Positions 8,271-16,570 are shown, counted from the first letter of the stretch. The stretch: 39,698 nt of DNA from an uncultured Verrucomicrobiota bacterium (GCA_937872095.1 CALMNW010000013.1:1-39698); one strand, 5' to 3'. The notes: generated from the letters alone by a model not told the origin. Translations and numbers: made by a program.

Positions 8271-10787
8271 ATGAGCGACAAGTCCACAACCCCCATGATG
8301 GCGCAATACCGCCGCGCGAAGGCGGAGATCGCTCCGGACACCATCCTGTTCTTCCGCCTCGGCGACTTCTACGAGATGTTCTTCGAGGACGCCGTCGTCG
8401 CCTCCGAAATCCTCGGCATCGCCCTCACCAAGCGCCAATCCTATCCCATGTGCGGCATCCCCTACCACGCCGCCGATCTCTATCTCGCCAAGCTGCTCCG
8501 CGCCGGCAAGAAAGTCGCCCTGTGCGACCAGATGGAAGACCCCGCCCTCGCCAAGGGCATCGTCAAGCGCGAGGTCACCGGCATCGTCACGCCCGGCACG
8601 GTCCTGACCGATTCCATGCTCGACGCCGCGCGGCCCAACTATCTCGCCGGCCTGCACCGCGCCGGCAAGACCTGCGGCCTCGCCATGCTCGACCTATCCA
8701 CCGGCGATTTCTGGATGGAGGAATCCGCCGATCCCGAGGCGCTCTTCGACGATCTCGCCCGTTACGCGCCGCCCGAGGTCATCTTGTCCGAATCCCTCCA
8801 CGCCGACGAACGCTTCCTCGCCGGCCTCAACGCCACGGGCACGTTCGCGCTGACCGCGCGCGAGGACTGGATCTTCGATCCGGCCACCGCCGACGACGGC
8901 TTGCGCCGCCACTTCGGCACGCAGTCGCTCGCCGGCTTCGGCGGCGAGGGCCACCCCGCCGCCGTCGCCGCCGCCGGCGCCCTGCTCTACTACGTGACCC
9001 GCGACCTCCGCCGCAACGCCGGCCACGTCCGCCGCATCCGCTTCCGCACCGCGTCCGACGCGATGATGCTCGACGAATCCACCCTGGCCAACCTCGACCT
9101 CGTCGCCTCCCGCGGCACCCCGCGCGCCGACGCGCCGACCACGCTGCTCCGGGCGCTCGATACCACTCGCACCGCGATGGGTTCGCGCCTCCTGCGCGAC
9201 TGGATGGGACGCCCCCTCCAGAACCTCGCCGCCATCGTCGCCCGCCACGACGCCGTGGAGACGCTGCTGAAGAAGCGCCACGACCTCGAGGCCCTCCGCG
9301 GCATCCTCGGCGACATCAAGGATCTCGAACGCCTGCTGGCGCGCCTGTCTTCCGGCTCCGGCAACGGGCGCGACGTCCGCGCGCTCGCCGTCTCGCTCGC
9401 CAAGCTGCCCGAGCTCAAGACCGCCCTCGCCCCACACGCGGCCCCGCGCCTCGGCGAACTCGCCGCCGCCATCGTGCCGCAGGACGAACTCGTCGCCCTG
9501 ATCGACCGCGCCATCGTCGAGGAACCGCCTCTGGCCATCAAGGAAGGCGGCGTCATCCGCAAGGGCTATCACGCCGAACTCGACGAGCTCCGCGCCGCCG
9601 CCCACGACGGCAAGCAGTGGATCGCGGAACTCCAGGCCCGCGAGATCGAGCGCACCGGCATCTCCTCCCTCAAGATCCGCTTCAACAAGGTCTTCGGCTA
9701 CTTCATCGAAGTCACCAAATCCAATCTGGCCCGCGTGCCGGACGACTATATCCGCAAGCAAACCGTCGTCAACGGCGAGCGCTTCATCACCCCCGAACTC
9801 AAGGAATACGAAAACAAGATCCTCGGCGCCGAGGACAAGTCCGTCGCCCTCGAGACCGAACTCTTCCTCGAACTGCGCGAACGGATCGTCGCCCACGTGG
9901 CCGCCATCCAGCAGACCGCCGCGGCCATCGCCGAGCTCGACGTGCTCGCGACCTTCGCCGAACGCGCCCTGACCTGCCGCTACGTTCGCCCCGCGATGAC
10001 CGCCGACGGCCCGCTCGTCGTCCGCGACGGCCGGCATCCCGTCGTCGAGCTCCTGCCCGAATCCGGCCGGTTCGTCCCCAACGACGTCCTGCTCGACAAC
10101 GTCGAGAACCAGCTTCTCATCATCACCGGCCCCAACATGGCCGGCAAGTCCACCTACATCCGCCAGGTGGCCCTGATCGTGATCATGGCGCAGATGGGCT
10201 GCTTCGTGCCGGCCGCTTCCGCCGAGATCGGCGTCGTCGATCGCGTCTTCACACGCGTCGGCGCCGGCGACGACATCGCCCGCGGCCGCTCGACCTTCAT
10301 GGTCGAAATGCAGGAGACCGCCAACATCCTCAACAACGCCACCGCGCGTTCGCTGATCGTCCTCGACGAAATCGGCCGCGGCACGTCGACCTTCGACGGC
10401 ATTTCCATCGCCTGGTCCGTCGCGGAATATCTCCACAACCACGCCGAGGTGAAGGCCAAGACCCTCTTCGCCACGCACTATCACGAACTGACCGACATCG
10501 CTCTCGCCCTCCCCGGCGTGAAGAACTACAACGTGCTCGTCAGCGAAAAGGACGACCGCGTCGTCTTCCTGCGCAAGATCGTCCCCGGCGCCGCCGACAA
10601 ATCCTACGGCATCCAGGTCGCGCGCCTCGCCGGCCTGCCCGAGGAAGTCGTCGCCCGCGCCAAGGAAATCCTCGCCAACCTCGAAGACCAGGAACTCAGC
10701 GAAGCCGGCCAGCCCAAGCTGGCCCAGCCCCGCGCCCGCAAGCCCAAGATCGATCCCGGCGACCAGATGTCCCTGTTCGACCGCTGA
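8271..10787 (+). CDS. mutS: DNA mismatch repair protein MutS
   Basis: This 838-residue protein is MutS, which recognises base mismatches and small loops and recruits MutL. The mismatch-wedge motif GDFYEMFFEDA has F33 and E35. The connector, lever and clamp regions follow (TLANLDLVASRGTPRADAPT; IRFNKVFGYFIEVTKSN). The ATPase has Walker A GPNMAGKST (from 620, lysine 626), then MVEMQETANIL, Walker B LIVLDEIGRGTSTFDG and FATHYHELT. The C-terminus ends in QMSLFDR, a match to the beta-clamp binding motif. The ATG at 8271 gives the canonical N-terminus; an upstream TTG in frame would add 37 residues without similarity. It is divergent from infA. Confidence 0.97.
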   Translation: MSDKSTTPMMAQYRRAKAEIAPDTILFFRLGDFYEMFFEDAVVASEILGIALTKRQSYPMCGIPYHAADLYLAKLLRAGKKVALCDQMEDPALAKGIVKREVTGIVTPGTVLTDSMLDAARPNYLAGLHRAGKTCGLAMLDLSTGDFWMEESADPEALFDDLARYAPPEVILSESLHADERFLAGLNATGTFALTAREDWIFDPATADDGLRRHFGTQSLAGFGGEGHPAAVAAAGALLYYVTRDLRRNAGHVRRIRFRTASDAMMLDESTLANLDLVASRGTPRADAPTTLLRALDTTRTAMGSRLLRDWMGRPLQNLAAIVARHDAVETLLKKRHDLEALRGILGDIKDLERLLARLSSGSGNGRDVRALAVSLAKLPELKTALAPHAAPRLGELAAAIVPQDELVALIDRAIVEEPPLAIKEGGVIRKGYHAELDELRAAAHDGKQWIAELQAREIERTGISSLKIRFNKVFGYFIEVTKSNLARVPDDYIRKQTVVNGERFITPELKEYENKILGAEDKSVALETELFLELRERIVAHVAAIQQTAAAIAELDVLATFAERALTCRYVRPAMTADGPLVVRDGRHPVVELLPESGRFVPNDVLLDNVENQLLIITGPNMAGKSTYIRQVALIVIMAQMGCFVPAASAEIGVVDRVFTRVGAGDDIARGRSTFMVEMQETANILNNATARSLIVLDEIGRGTSTFDGISIAWSVAEYLHNHAEVKAKTLFATHYHELTDIALALPGVKNYNVLVSEKDDRVVFLRKIVPGAADKSYGIQVARLAGLPEEVVARAKEILANLEDQELSEAGQPKLAQPRARKPKIDPGDQMSLFDR

Positions 10788-10800
10788 GCCGGAGCAAAAA

Positions 10801-10882
10801 CCGATTTCTCGCGGAGGCGCGGAGACCGCGGAGGTCCGGTACACTTGAAAATTGAACATTGAATTTGAATATTGGATATTGA
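10801..10882. repeat. Intergenic spacer repeats (GC-rich block and ATTGAATATTG tandem)
   Basis: Just after mutS there is a GAGGCGCGGAGACCGCGGAGG-like stretch (10813-10833), then an AT-rich run built from imperfect units of TTGAACATTGAATTTGAAT, ATATTGGATATTGAG (about 10844-10882). No coding frame with host codon style crosses it. Similar spacer repeats are common in intergenic regions of PVC bacteria; this is general recollection and not checked here. Confidence 0.5.
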
Positions 10883-10983
10883 GATTTTCGCCCCCGATTT
10901 TTCGCATCTCAGCCCCCCACCAACTCCCAAACGCCACAAATCGCAGTTCAAGCCTCCAAAACGCAAAAAGCGGTCGTTTTTAA

Positions 10984-11311
10984 GCGTTTTCGGCCCATTT
11001 TTCGCGTTTTTCGCGAATTTCGCTGTTTCCGTCCCGCCCCTCCTGTTTTCCTGAAATTTCCTGTTTTCTTGCTAAAATCCCCGGTTTTGATGCCGTTTTC
11101 GGCCCATTTTTCGCGTTTTTCGTGAATTTCGTAGTTTCCGACCCCGCTTTAGCCGTTCCCAGGCCCTTCCGGACCACGCCGAGCGTCGCTCGACCTGTTT
11201 TCCTCCCCATTCGCATCATTCGCTCAATTCGTAGTTTTCCGAACGTTTTGAGCCGTTTTTAAGACATTTATGGCCCGTTTTTCGCGAATTTCGTGGTTTC
11301 CGACCCCGTTT
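10984..11311. repeat. Degenerate T-rich direct repeats in a gene-free region
   Basis: The 810 bp between mutS (ends 10787) and 11598 contains no credible gene. It holds at least three imperfect copies of one unit: about 10984-11034, 11093-11147 and a shorter 11271-11311. They share CGGCCCATTTTTCGCG, TTTTTCG(C/T)GAATTTCG and GTTTCCG(A/T)CCC. A fourth fragment lies near 11221-11260 (CGCTCAATTCGTAGTTTTCC). Short open frames on the minus strand are lysine-rich translations of the repeat and are not considered genes. The stretch from about 11320 to 11590 shows only weak similar T-rich character. Confidence 0.65.
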
Positions 11312-11597
11312 GGGGCCTTTTTTTTTACCTCCACAACCCGTCCAAACCCCGTTTCGAGCCCGTTTGAGCCTCTCTAGGCACCGCCGGTGTCTGCTTTTTG
11401 CGTCTCCAAATCGGTTTCGACCCCTTTGGCCCACTTTCTAATTTTCCGCAATCCTTCGCCCAATCCCGAATCCCCCCATTGACCGCGCGCATCCCGACTT
11501 GCAAAGCGCCCCCAAAATCATCACGCTTCCGGATCGGAAATAGAAGGGCCAATCCACCCCTGCCCCGCCATCTTAAGGATTAATAACTATATGGACA

Positions 11598-12269
11598 ATG
11601 CATCCAGAATCGAGCAGATCATCACTTATTCAGACTGCCCCTCTTTTGCCTCCCTTTAAACAATCATGTAATACCCCCCTAGCTGATTATATAGACCAAA
11701 TGAATGACGCCATTATTCGCAATGCATTATACCGCAAGATACTGCGGCGTAATATTTCTTGCGATTCAACGCTAGTTGTTGACGAAATGGGACTCCTCCA
11801 CGGCAATTTCCGCGCTGACATTGCCGTAGTAAATGGCCACCTCGCAGGATACGAGATTAAGAGTGATGAAGACAACTTGCGCAGGCTAGACAAGCAGGCG
11901 AGTGCATACAACTCCGTGTTCGACCGCGTCAATATCGTAGTAGGACAGAAACACGCCAAACCAGTTTTAAAGAAAGTCCCTAATTGGTGGGGCGTCCTCG
12001 TTGCACACGAAGGTAAACGAGGCGGTATTTCTTTTGAGACCGTTCGCCGCGGACGATTTAATCACGCCGTAGACCCTATCGCCGTTGCGCATTTGTTGTG
12101 GCGAAACGAGGTCGTTTCCCTACTAGAAACTCACAACGTGAAAAGAAAAGTGCTTCGGTCCCCGCGAAACGAGTTGTACGTGGTGCTTGCACAATTAATC
12201 CCATTGAGAGAGTTACGGTGCCATGTAAGAACATGCCTCAGGCGTAGGACAGAGTGGCGACATCCATAG
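11598..12269 (+). CDS. sce7726-like protein, putative PD-(D/E)XK-type nuclease
   Basis: This protein of 223 residues resembles the sce7726 family, whose function is not established. Visible motifs suit a restriction-endonuclease-like fold: D74 in FRADIAVVNG, then E86-I-K88 in AGYEIKSDEDNL, that is, a D...E-x-K arrangement followed by strands (DRVNIVVGQKH). The homologous part begins near MNDAIIRNALYRKIL at 11701, so the true start could be there; the first 34 residues have no recognised similarity. Base composition is much more AT-rich than the flanking genes, indicating transfer. Its 3' end overlaps the beta-family gene tail to tail by 32 bp. A role in DNA cleavage during phage or plasmid defence is inference. 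Confidence 0.65.
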   Translation: MHPESSRSSLIQTAPLLPPFKQSCNTPLADYIDQMNDAIIRNALYRKILRRNISCDSTLVVDEMGLLHGNFRADIAVVNGHLAGYEIKSDEDNLRRLDKQASAYNSVFDRVNIVVGQKHAKPVLKKVPNWWGVLVAHEGKRGGISFETVRRGRFNHAVDPIAVAHLLWRNEVVSLLETHNVKRKVLRSPRNELYVVLAQLIPLRELRCHVRTCLRRRTEWRHP

Positions 12270-13329
12270 CAACTTTCTCAAGATGATGATTTGTGCCCAC
12301 CTGCCGCCAAGTTGTAAGGTTGCCTTTACCAGCTTTTTTGACAGCGCATTGTGAAATGTAGTTGTCGCCAGCCGAATAATCTGAGCCCATATAAAAGTCC
12401 GATGCGCATACGGTCGCCGAATGGGAATAGAACTGATCAAACCCGTTTGGCTGTCTGACGCTGGTTCCTTTTATAATAAGCCAAGCATCATCCACTGCGT
12501 ATCTGATGGTTGCGCTCGGCTTGAGCAACCGCGGATCTAATAGAATCTGATCCGGATGATTTACAGCATAGTCGCCGAATGCCGGCATTCTTATTCCCGA
12601 GACACCCAATGCATTTACTACGGTTTTATATAGGAGCCACTCGTTTCGGGGTATACATGTGACGCCCCTCTTTACTTCGCCCATGGAAGCCGGGAATGAT
12701 GTGCCAAGCAAGGTAAATGTACGCCACAATTTCAAGTGCGGCAGTCTACCGATTATGCTGAATATTGCTTTGCTAAAACTAGCAATGGGTACAAAATTCG
12801 GAGCGCCCAGATCCAAAATGAAGTCTACTTGCTCGGCCCGCACCTTGAGACTTTTCAGTAGTTCGTCAATTTCGCTATCTATCGAACGACTTGCGGCGGA
12901 CTGAATGCTTATTCTAAAACAAACCCCGTGCTTATCGCGAGCAATCGCTTTTCGCACTGTATCTTGATAGCTAGAATTACGCGTACAATCAGTGACCGGG
13001 ACTGCCGGGCAGGCATTATCCTTCAGTTCATTTAGCACGAATTCCATCGGATGAGTTCCATCGGCCATGCTCCCGGAACTCGCAACATGCCGTGCATCCA
13101 CAAATGCATTCCGGTTCGCCCATTTTTGCCGAACACGTCCAGCGAAGGGAGCAAGGTGATCATCAATCGATTTTGGGGGGCAGTGTCGCGCAAAGTCGTA
13201 CCCGATTTCGGGCACTTCGATGAGTGGCGTGATAAGCTCCTTGGCAGTTTCTGACAACTGGCCCACTGCATCATACTCGCCTTTTTTCCAGTTAAGGCAA
13301 GGGACATAGTGCCTGTGTGAGAATTTCAT
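12238..13329 (-). CDS. Beta-family (sce7725/T4 beta-like) protein of unknown function
   Basis: This 363-residue protein matches the beta protein family (PF14350-like, also called sce7725). Recognised parts are the start FSHRHYVPCLNWKKGEYDAV, then ITPLIEVPEIGYDFARH, DFILDLG and the closing region with SATVCASDFYMGSDYSAGDNYISQC. No catalytic motif is evident and no biochemical activity is known. It is the third gene of an operon, 20 bp after the XRE/ImmA gene. In the literature genes sce7725 and sce7726 are neighbours in Sorangium; here they converge and overlap. AT-rich codon use shows the same foreign origin as its neighbours. Confidence 0.7.
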   Translation of the reverse strand: MKFSHRHYVPCLNWKKGEYDAVGQLSETAKELITPLIEVPEIGYDFARHCPPKSIDDHLAPFAGRVRQKWANRNAFVDARHVASSGSMADGTHPMEFVLNELKDNACPAVPVTDCTRNSSYQDTVRKAIARDKHGVCFRISIQSAASRSIDSEIDELLKSLKVRAEQVDFILDLGAPNFVPIASFSKAIFSIIGRLPHLKLWRTFTLLGTSFPASMGEVKRGVTCIPRNEWLLYKTVVNALGVSGIRMPAFGDYAVNHPDQILLDPRLLKPSATIRYAVDDAWLIIKGTSVRQPNGFDQFYSHSATVCASDFYMGSDYSAGDNYISQCAVKKAGKGNLTTWRQVGTNHHLEKVAMDVATLSYA

Positions 13330-13349
13330 TATCTTCTGCCCTCTATTGT

Positions 13350-14627
13350 CTATTGGCCAAACAGAACATCGGGAAATTGCTTGCGCACTTCACCTAGTCC
13401 TACCATATCGCTCAAGATTACATAATTACTAGCCTCATGCCGTATCTTTCCCGCCACGATGGCGGGACTAATTTTTAGATCTTGTGCAAGAGTCGTGATG
13501 GAGTCCGCCGTCCTCAGATAGCGTGCTAGCGCTGTCTCCCATGCTTCATCCGGAATGAGGCTCTGCCCTGCGATCTCATCGGCTTCTTTTTCAAAGTCGT
13601 CAGGAGCAGCATCCAAGTCATCAAATATGTCCTCCGTTTTTCCCTTTCGCAGATGTTTCATTACATGGGCAATTTCGTGCAATAATACGAACCAGAAGTT
13701 GTCTAAGCGATCATAGCGTAGTGTCATGCCAATTATTGGCACATCATCATGTAGCAGTGCAGCACCATCCAAGTGAGTACCGGGCAAACATGGCTCGACA
13801 ACTAGAGTAATCCCCACATTACTAAGCCACTCCTTCATTCTGGCGGGCCCATCTTCCTGCCTGCTAATTTGCACTGTTGAACGCAGCCATTCTGCATCAA
13901 GCCGAGCGCGGTTAAAGGCGATTTTCGGGGGCCGATCTTTGGCCAACATTAGTACCCGACATTCCCAAGCCAACAGCGCGTATTGATCTAAAGCAGAACC
14001 AGTTCTAATGCGCTTCCTGTGGTAAGCCAACGCCGGCCGCCTCACAACCTCACGCACAAATCGCTCTACTATCGAATCAGCCTCAGCAAGCGCAGCATTT
14101 ATTGATCCGCTAAAATCACGGAACCAACCGCGCCGATACATCTCCTTTATAGGGAACCTATTCCAGTCCAGTTCCACAGCTGTTTTCTCTGGCTTTGTCT
14201 GGAACTCTGCGACCCCACTGAGACTTAAGCCCAAGACCTTGGCTACATCGGATAATCGACGCAAATTTGCCGAGCGATACTCTTCTGACTCGTATCTTTG
14301 AACCTGCTGTTCTTTTATTCCAAGCAAATCCGCGAGATCTTTCTGGGTGAGCCCTTTTGCAATCCTTCCCCGGATCAGTATCCGTGGCAGTTCTTCAATA
14401 CTCTCTGCCTGAAAGTTCGTAATATGCCCCGCTTTAAGTGCCTCATAGTCCCGTATGTCATCACCTAGGGCTTCGATCTCACTTTTTAAGGCATTGGCTT
14501 CAGCCTCGGCAAGCTCCCTGGATTTAAGCCCTGAAGCCACATTATCGACTTCAAAAGCCTCAGCGGCATCCCGTAGCTTTGAATATTGACCTTTCGTAAT
14601 GCGATACTGACGTTCATTTGTAATCAT
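13350..14627 (-). CDS. XRE helix-turn-helix / ImmA-IrrE zinc-peptidase protein (putative antitoxin)
   Basis: The 425-residue protein begins MITNERQYRITKGQYSKL, a start typical of HigA-like antitoxins with a long N-terminal helical region (1-75). An XRE helix-turn-helix follows (about 84-120; LIRGRIAKGLTQKDLADLLG, QQVQRYESEEY). The C-terminal half is an ImmA/IrrE-type metallopeptidase with HEIAH at 317-321 and a likely third ligand glutamate in FEKEADEIAGQSLIP (about 345-358). Such proteins repress their own operon and may be cleaved or cleave partners after damage. The start overlaps the upstream gene's stop by 4 bp, so both are translationally coupled. It probably binds the palindrome at 15093-15112. 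Confidence 0.85.
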   Translation of the reverse strand: MITNERQYRITKGQYSKLRDAAEAFEVDNVASGLKSRELAEAEANALKSEIEALGDDIRDYEALKAGHITNFQAESIEELPRILIRGRIAKGLTQKDLADLLGIKEQQVQRYESEEYRSANLRRLSDVAKVLGLSLSGVAEFQTKPEKTAVELDWNRFPIKEMYRRGWFRDFSGSINAALAEADSIVERFVREVVRRPALAYHRKRIRTGSALDQYALLAWECRVLMLAKDRPPKIAFNRARLDAEWLRSTVQISRQEDGPARMKEWLSNVGITLVVEPCLPGTHLDGAALLHDDVPIIGMTLRYDRLDNFWFVLLHEIAHVMKHLRKGKTEDIFDDLDAAPDDFEKEADEIAGQSLIPDEAWETALARYLRTADSITTLAQDLKISPAIVAGKIRHEASNYVILSDMVGLGEVRKQFPDVLFGQ

Positions 14628-15091
14628 TCATTCACCTCAAACATTTGTGCCCTGTCGAGCGCCAACCGAATTATCCCCTTCTCTTTCCCTGTATGCTTGT
14701 CTGTGCGAAAATATTCTATAAATGTATGTGTCCTATCCGCACGGGCGCTTGAGGGAAAAAACTCTCCACCGTATTTTTGCTTCTGTTTTTTTCTACGCTC
14801 ACTGAAATCTAGAAGTATAGGGTCCAAAGCCTTTGGATCTACCCCGTGCGGATCCCAACAGGCATCGAAATCATCTGGATTGTGCTTCTCCGTAATATAG
14901 CTGCCATCCAGATACATAACTTTGCATCCGGCTCGATGAAGCGCTTTCGCCCCAGCCAACAGCCCCTTAAAGAGGGCCACCCGTTTGGGATTTATGGCGA
15001 ATGATGCCTGCACCTCAGCCAAAGTTGCGTCATATACCCCTGGCGGTAAAATTTTCCACGGGCCGCCAATGTTTACAAGCTCTACTATCAT
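14624..15091 (-). CDS. Nucleotidyltransferase-like protein (DUF6932-like), putative toxin
   Basis: The first gene of the operon codes for 155 residues. It contains LDGSYITEKHNPDDFDACWD, which fits the minimal nucleotidyltransferase signature: G63-S64, nine residues, then D74-F75-D76. Similar proteins (DUF6932) sit beside HTH antitoxins. Nucleotidyltransferase toxins such as MenA and AbiEii modify tRNA or other targets, so this one may too; that is inference. The second half is lysine-rich (FSERRKKQKQKYGG) with a hydrophobic end. The ATG at 15091 directly follows the promoter palindrome and has no Shine-Dalgarno, suggesting a leaderless message. Confidence 0.65.
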   Translation of the reverse strand: MIVELVNIGGPWKILPPGVYDATLAEVQASFAINPKRVALFKGLLAGAKALHRAGCKVMYLDGSYITEKHNPDDFDACWDPHGVDPKALDPILLDFSERRKKQKQKYGGEFFPSSARADRTHTFIEYFRTDKHTGKEKGIIRLALDRAQMFEVNE

Positions 15092-15092
15092 G

Positions 15093-15126
15093 ACACAACA
15101 ATATAGTTGTGTTGAAGGAGTGTCAA
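15093..15126 (-). promoter_or_regulatory. Promoter with overlapping palindromic operator for the nucleotidyltransferase/XRE operon
   Basis: On the minus strand TTGACA (15121-15126) is followed after exactly 17 bases by TATTGT (15098-15103). The palindrome ACACAAC-N6-GTTGTGT (15093-15112) covers the -10 box. The start codon lies one base beyond the palindrome, so transcription would begin at or very near the ATG. This is the expected layout for repression by the HTH protein of the same operon. Confidence 0.75.
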
Positions 15127-15138
15127 TAGGGAAATAAA

Positions 15139-15182
15139 GGGGTCAGATATAGGGGTCAGTCCTATATAGGGGTCAGTCCTAT
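15139..15182. repeat. Triplicate GGGGTCAG repeat at the island edge
   Basis: GGGGTCAG occurs at 15139-15146, 15152-15159 and 15169-15176. The last two lie in identical 19-base units ATATAGGGGTCAGTCCTAT at 15147-15165 and 15164-15182. This string resembles the flanks of REP-associated (IS200-like) transposase elements in related bacteria, but no transposase gene is present. It marks the change from AT-rich island to GC-rich host DNA. Confidence 0.6.
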
Positions 15183-15293
15183 GATTTGATGTTTTGCCGT
15201 CTCGCCCCAAGCCGCGATTTGTGCCGCAACGGGGCGCTTTTTGAAGACGCAGACCTTGTTAATCCGGTTCGCTGGCGCTAGATTCAAAACCTC

Positions 15294-15842
15294 ATGATAA
15301 CAAACCAACTCTCTCGCTTCCTGTTCGCAAGCTTCCTTCTGCTGGCTGCTTCCTTCGCCCGCGCCGACGAGCGCGGCGGGTTCGCGAAGCCGGGGGACGT
15401 CGTGGGCTACTGGCAGATGATCCCGATGTCGACCGAGCTGACCGCGAAGAACGTCGAGAATCCCTGGCCGCTGTCTTTCCAGTATTTCGCGATCTACGCG
15501 GACGGCGAGATGTTCGCGCACATGTCCACGCACGCGACCGACCACACCCCGGCCTCGCTCGACCAGCTCCACGCCACGTTTCCGAATGCGGTGCGGTATG
15601 CCTTCGACGCGGACGGCTTCCTGGTCGTGACGCGCGCCGACCAGCCGGACGCGAAGGAACGCTGGGGCATAAACCTCCTCGCGCAGGATTTCACCTCGGG
15701 CGGCACGGAGTTCAAGGCGGGCGACCTGCTCATGAGCCTCGACGACGGCCGCGGCAACCCGGTCTACCGCCGCCTGTTGCGCCGCCTTCCCGGCGCGGCC
15801 GGCGCGCGGGCTTCCAAGCACCCAGCCAAGGAAAACCCATGA
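15294..15842 (+). CDS. Secreted protein of unknown function
   Basis: This 182-residue protein has a signal peptide (FLFASFLLLAASFARADE) and a globular part with no family that I recognise. Features are GDVVGYWQMIPMSTEL, FQYFAIYADGEMFAHMS, WGINLLAQDF and GDLLMSLDDGRGNPVYRRLLRRL, a pattern that resembles small lipocalin-like or beta-barrel periplasmic proteins. Codon use is of host type. It overlaps the next gene by four bases (ATGA), so the two form an operon. The start at 15294 is the only ATG preceding the signal peptide; no strong Shine-Dalgarno is seen. Confidence 0.6.
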   Translation: MITNQLSRFLFASFLLLAASFARADERGGFAKPGDVVGYWQMIPMSTELTAKNVENPWPLSFQYFAIYADGEMFAHMSTHATDHTPASLDQLHATFPNAVRYAFDADGFLVVTRADQPDAKERWGINLLAQDFTSGGTEFKAGDLLMSLDDGRGNPVYRRLLRRLPGAAGARASKHPAKENP

Positions 15843-16453
15843 ATGTCCTGATCCTTCTCGGCCACCCGGACACCGGCAGCTTGAACCATGCCTTGGCGCA
15901 GGCGGTGCGGGACGACCTGCGCGCGGCCGGCCACGACGTGGTCTTCCACGACCTCTACGCCGAGCGCTTCGATCCCCTGCTCGGCAGCGCGGAAATCCCC
16001 GAGCGCGGCCAAGTTCCTCCGGCCATCCAAGCGCATTGCGACGAACTCTGCGCGGCCGACGGCATCGTCGTCGTCCATCCCAACTGGTGGGGCCAGCCCC
16101 CGGCGATCCTGACGGGCTGGATCGACCGCGTCGTCCGGCCGGGCCGCGCCTACCGGTTCGAAGAAGGAGACGGCGGGGAGGGCGTTCCCGTCGGCCTGCT
16201 TCGCGCCCGCGCGGCAGTCGTCCTGAACACCTCGAACACGGAAAAGGAACGGGAACAGACCGCGTTCGGCGATCCCCTGGAAGCCATCTGGCGGCGCTGC
16301 ATCTTCGACCTGTGCGGCGTCCGGGTTTTCCACCGCCGGACGTTCGGAGTGGTCGTCACGAGCACGGAGGCAGAACGGCTCGCCTGGATCGAGGAAGCCA
16401 AGGCCCTTTGCCGAAAGGCCTTCGGGCCGGCGAGGCCCGCCTCCTCAACTTGA
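15839..16453 (+). CDS. NAD(P)H-dependent quinone oxidoreductase-like flavoprotein
   Basis: This protein of 204 residues belongs to the flavodoxin-like fold family of NAD(P)H:quinone oxidoreductases (NQO1, KefF, MdaB, YwrO). It begins MNVLILLGHPDTGSLNHALAQA, the FMN/FAD phosphate-binding loop. DGIVVVHPNWWGQPPAILTGWIDRVVRPGRAY is the family's active-site region. The C-terminal part RRCIFDLCGVRVFHRRTFGVV is also typical. Two-electron reduction of quinones using NAD(P)H in the cytosol is the expected activity. It is translationally coupled to the preceding secreted protein. The physiological substrate is unknown. Confidence 0.88.
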   Translation: MNVLILLGHPDTGSLNHALAQAVRDDLRAAGHDVVFHDLYAERFDPLLGSAEIPERGQVPPAIQAHCDELCAADGIVVVHPNWWGQPPAILTGWIDRVVRPGRAYRFEEGDGGEGVPVGLLRARAAVVLNTSNTEKEREQTAFGDPLEAIWRRCIFDLCGVRVFHRRTFGVVVTSTEAERLAWIEEAKALCRKAFGPARPASST

Positions 16454-16570
16454 TCCCGGCCGACATCCAATGGCGACGGCGCGGCCAATCCGGCGCCCGG
16501 CCGTTGGCCGGCGCGGAAACCACTTTTCGTTTGCCATCCGCGGGCGTTCCGTGAAAACCTCTGCCCGGCC

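Noticed and set aside
10980-11552. Short lysine- and arginine-rich open frames in the repeat region
   Set aside because: They are translations of the degenerate T-rich repeats on the opposite strand and have no codon bias or start sites.
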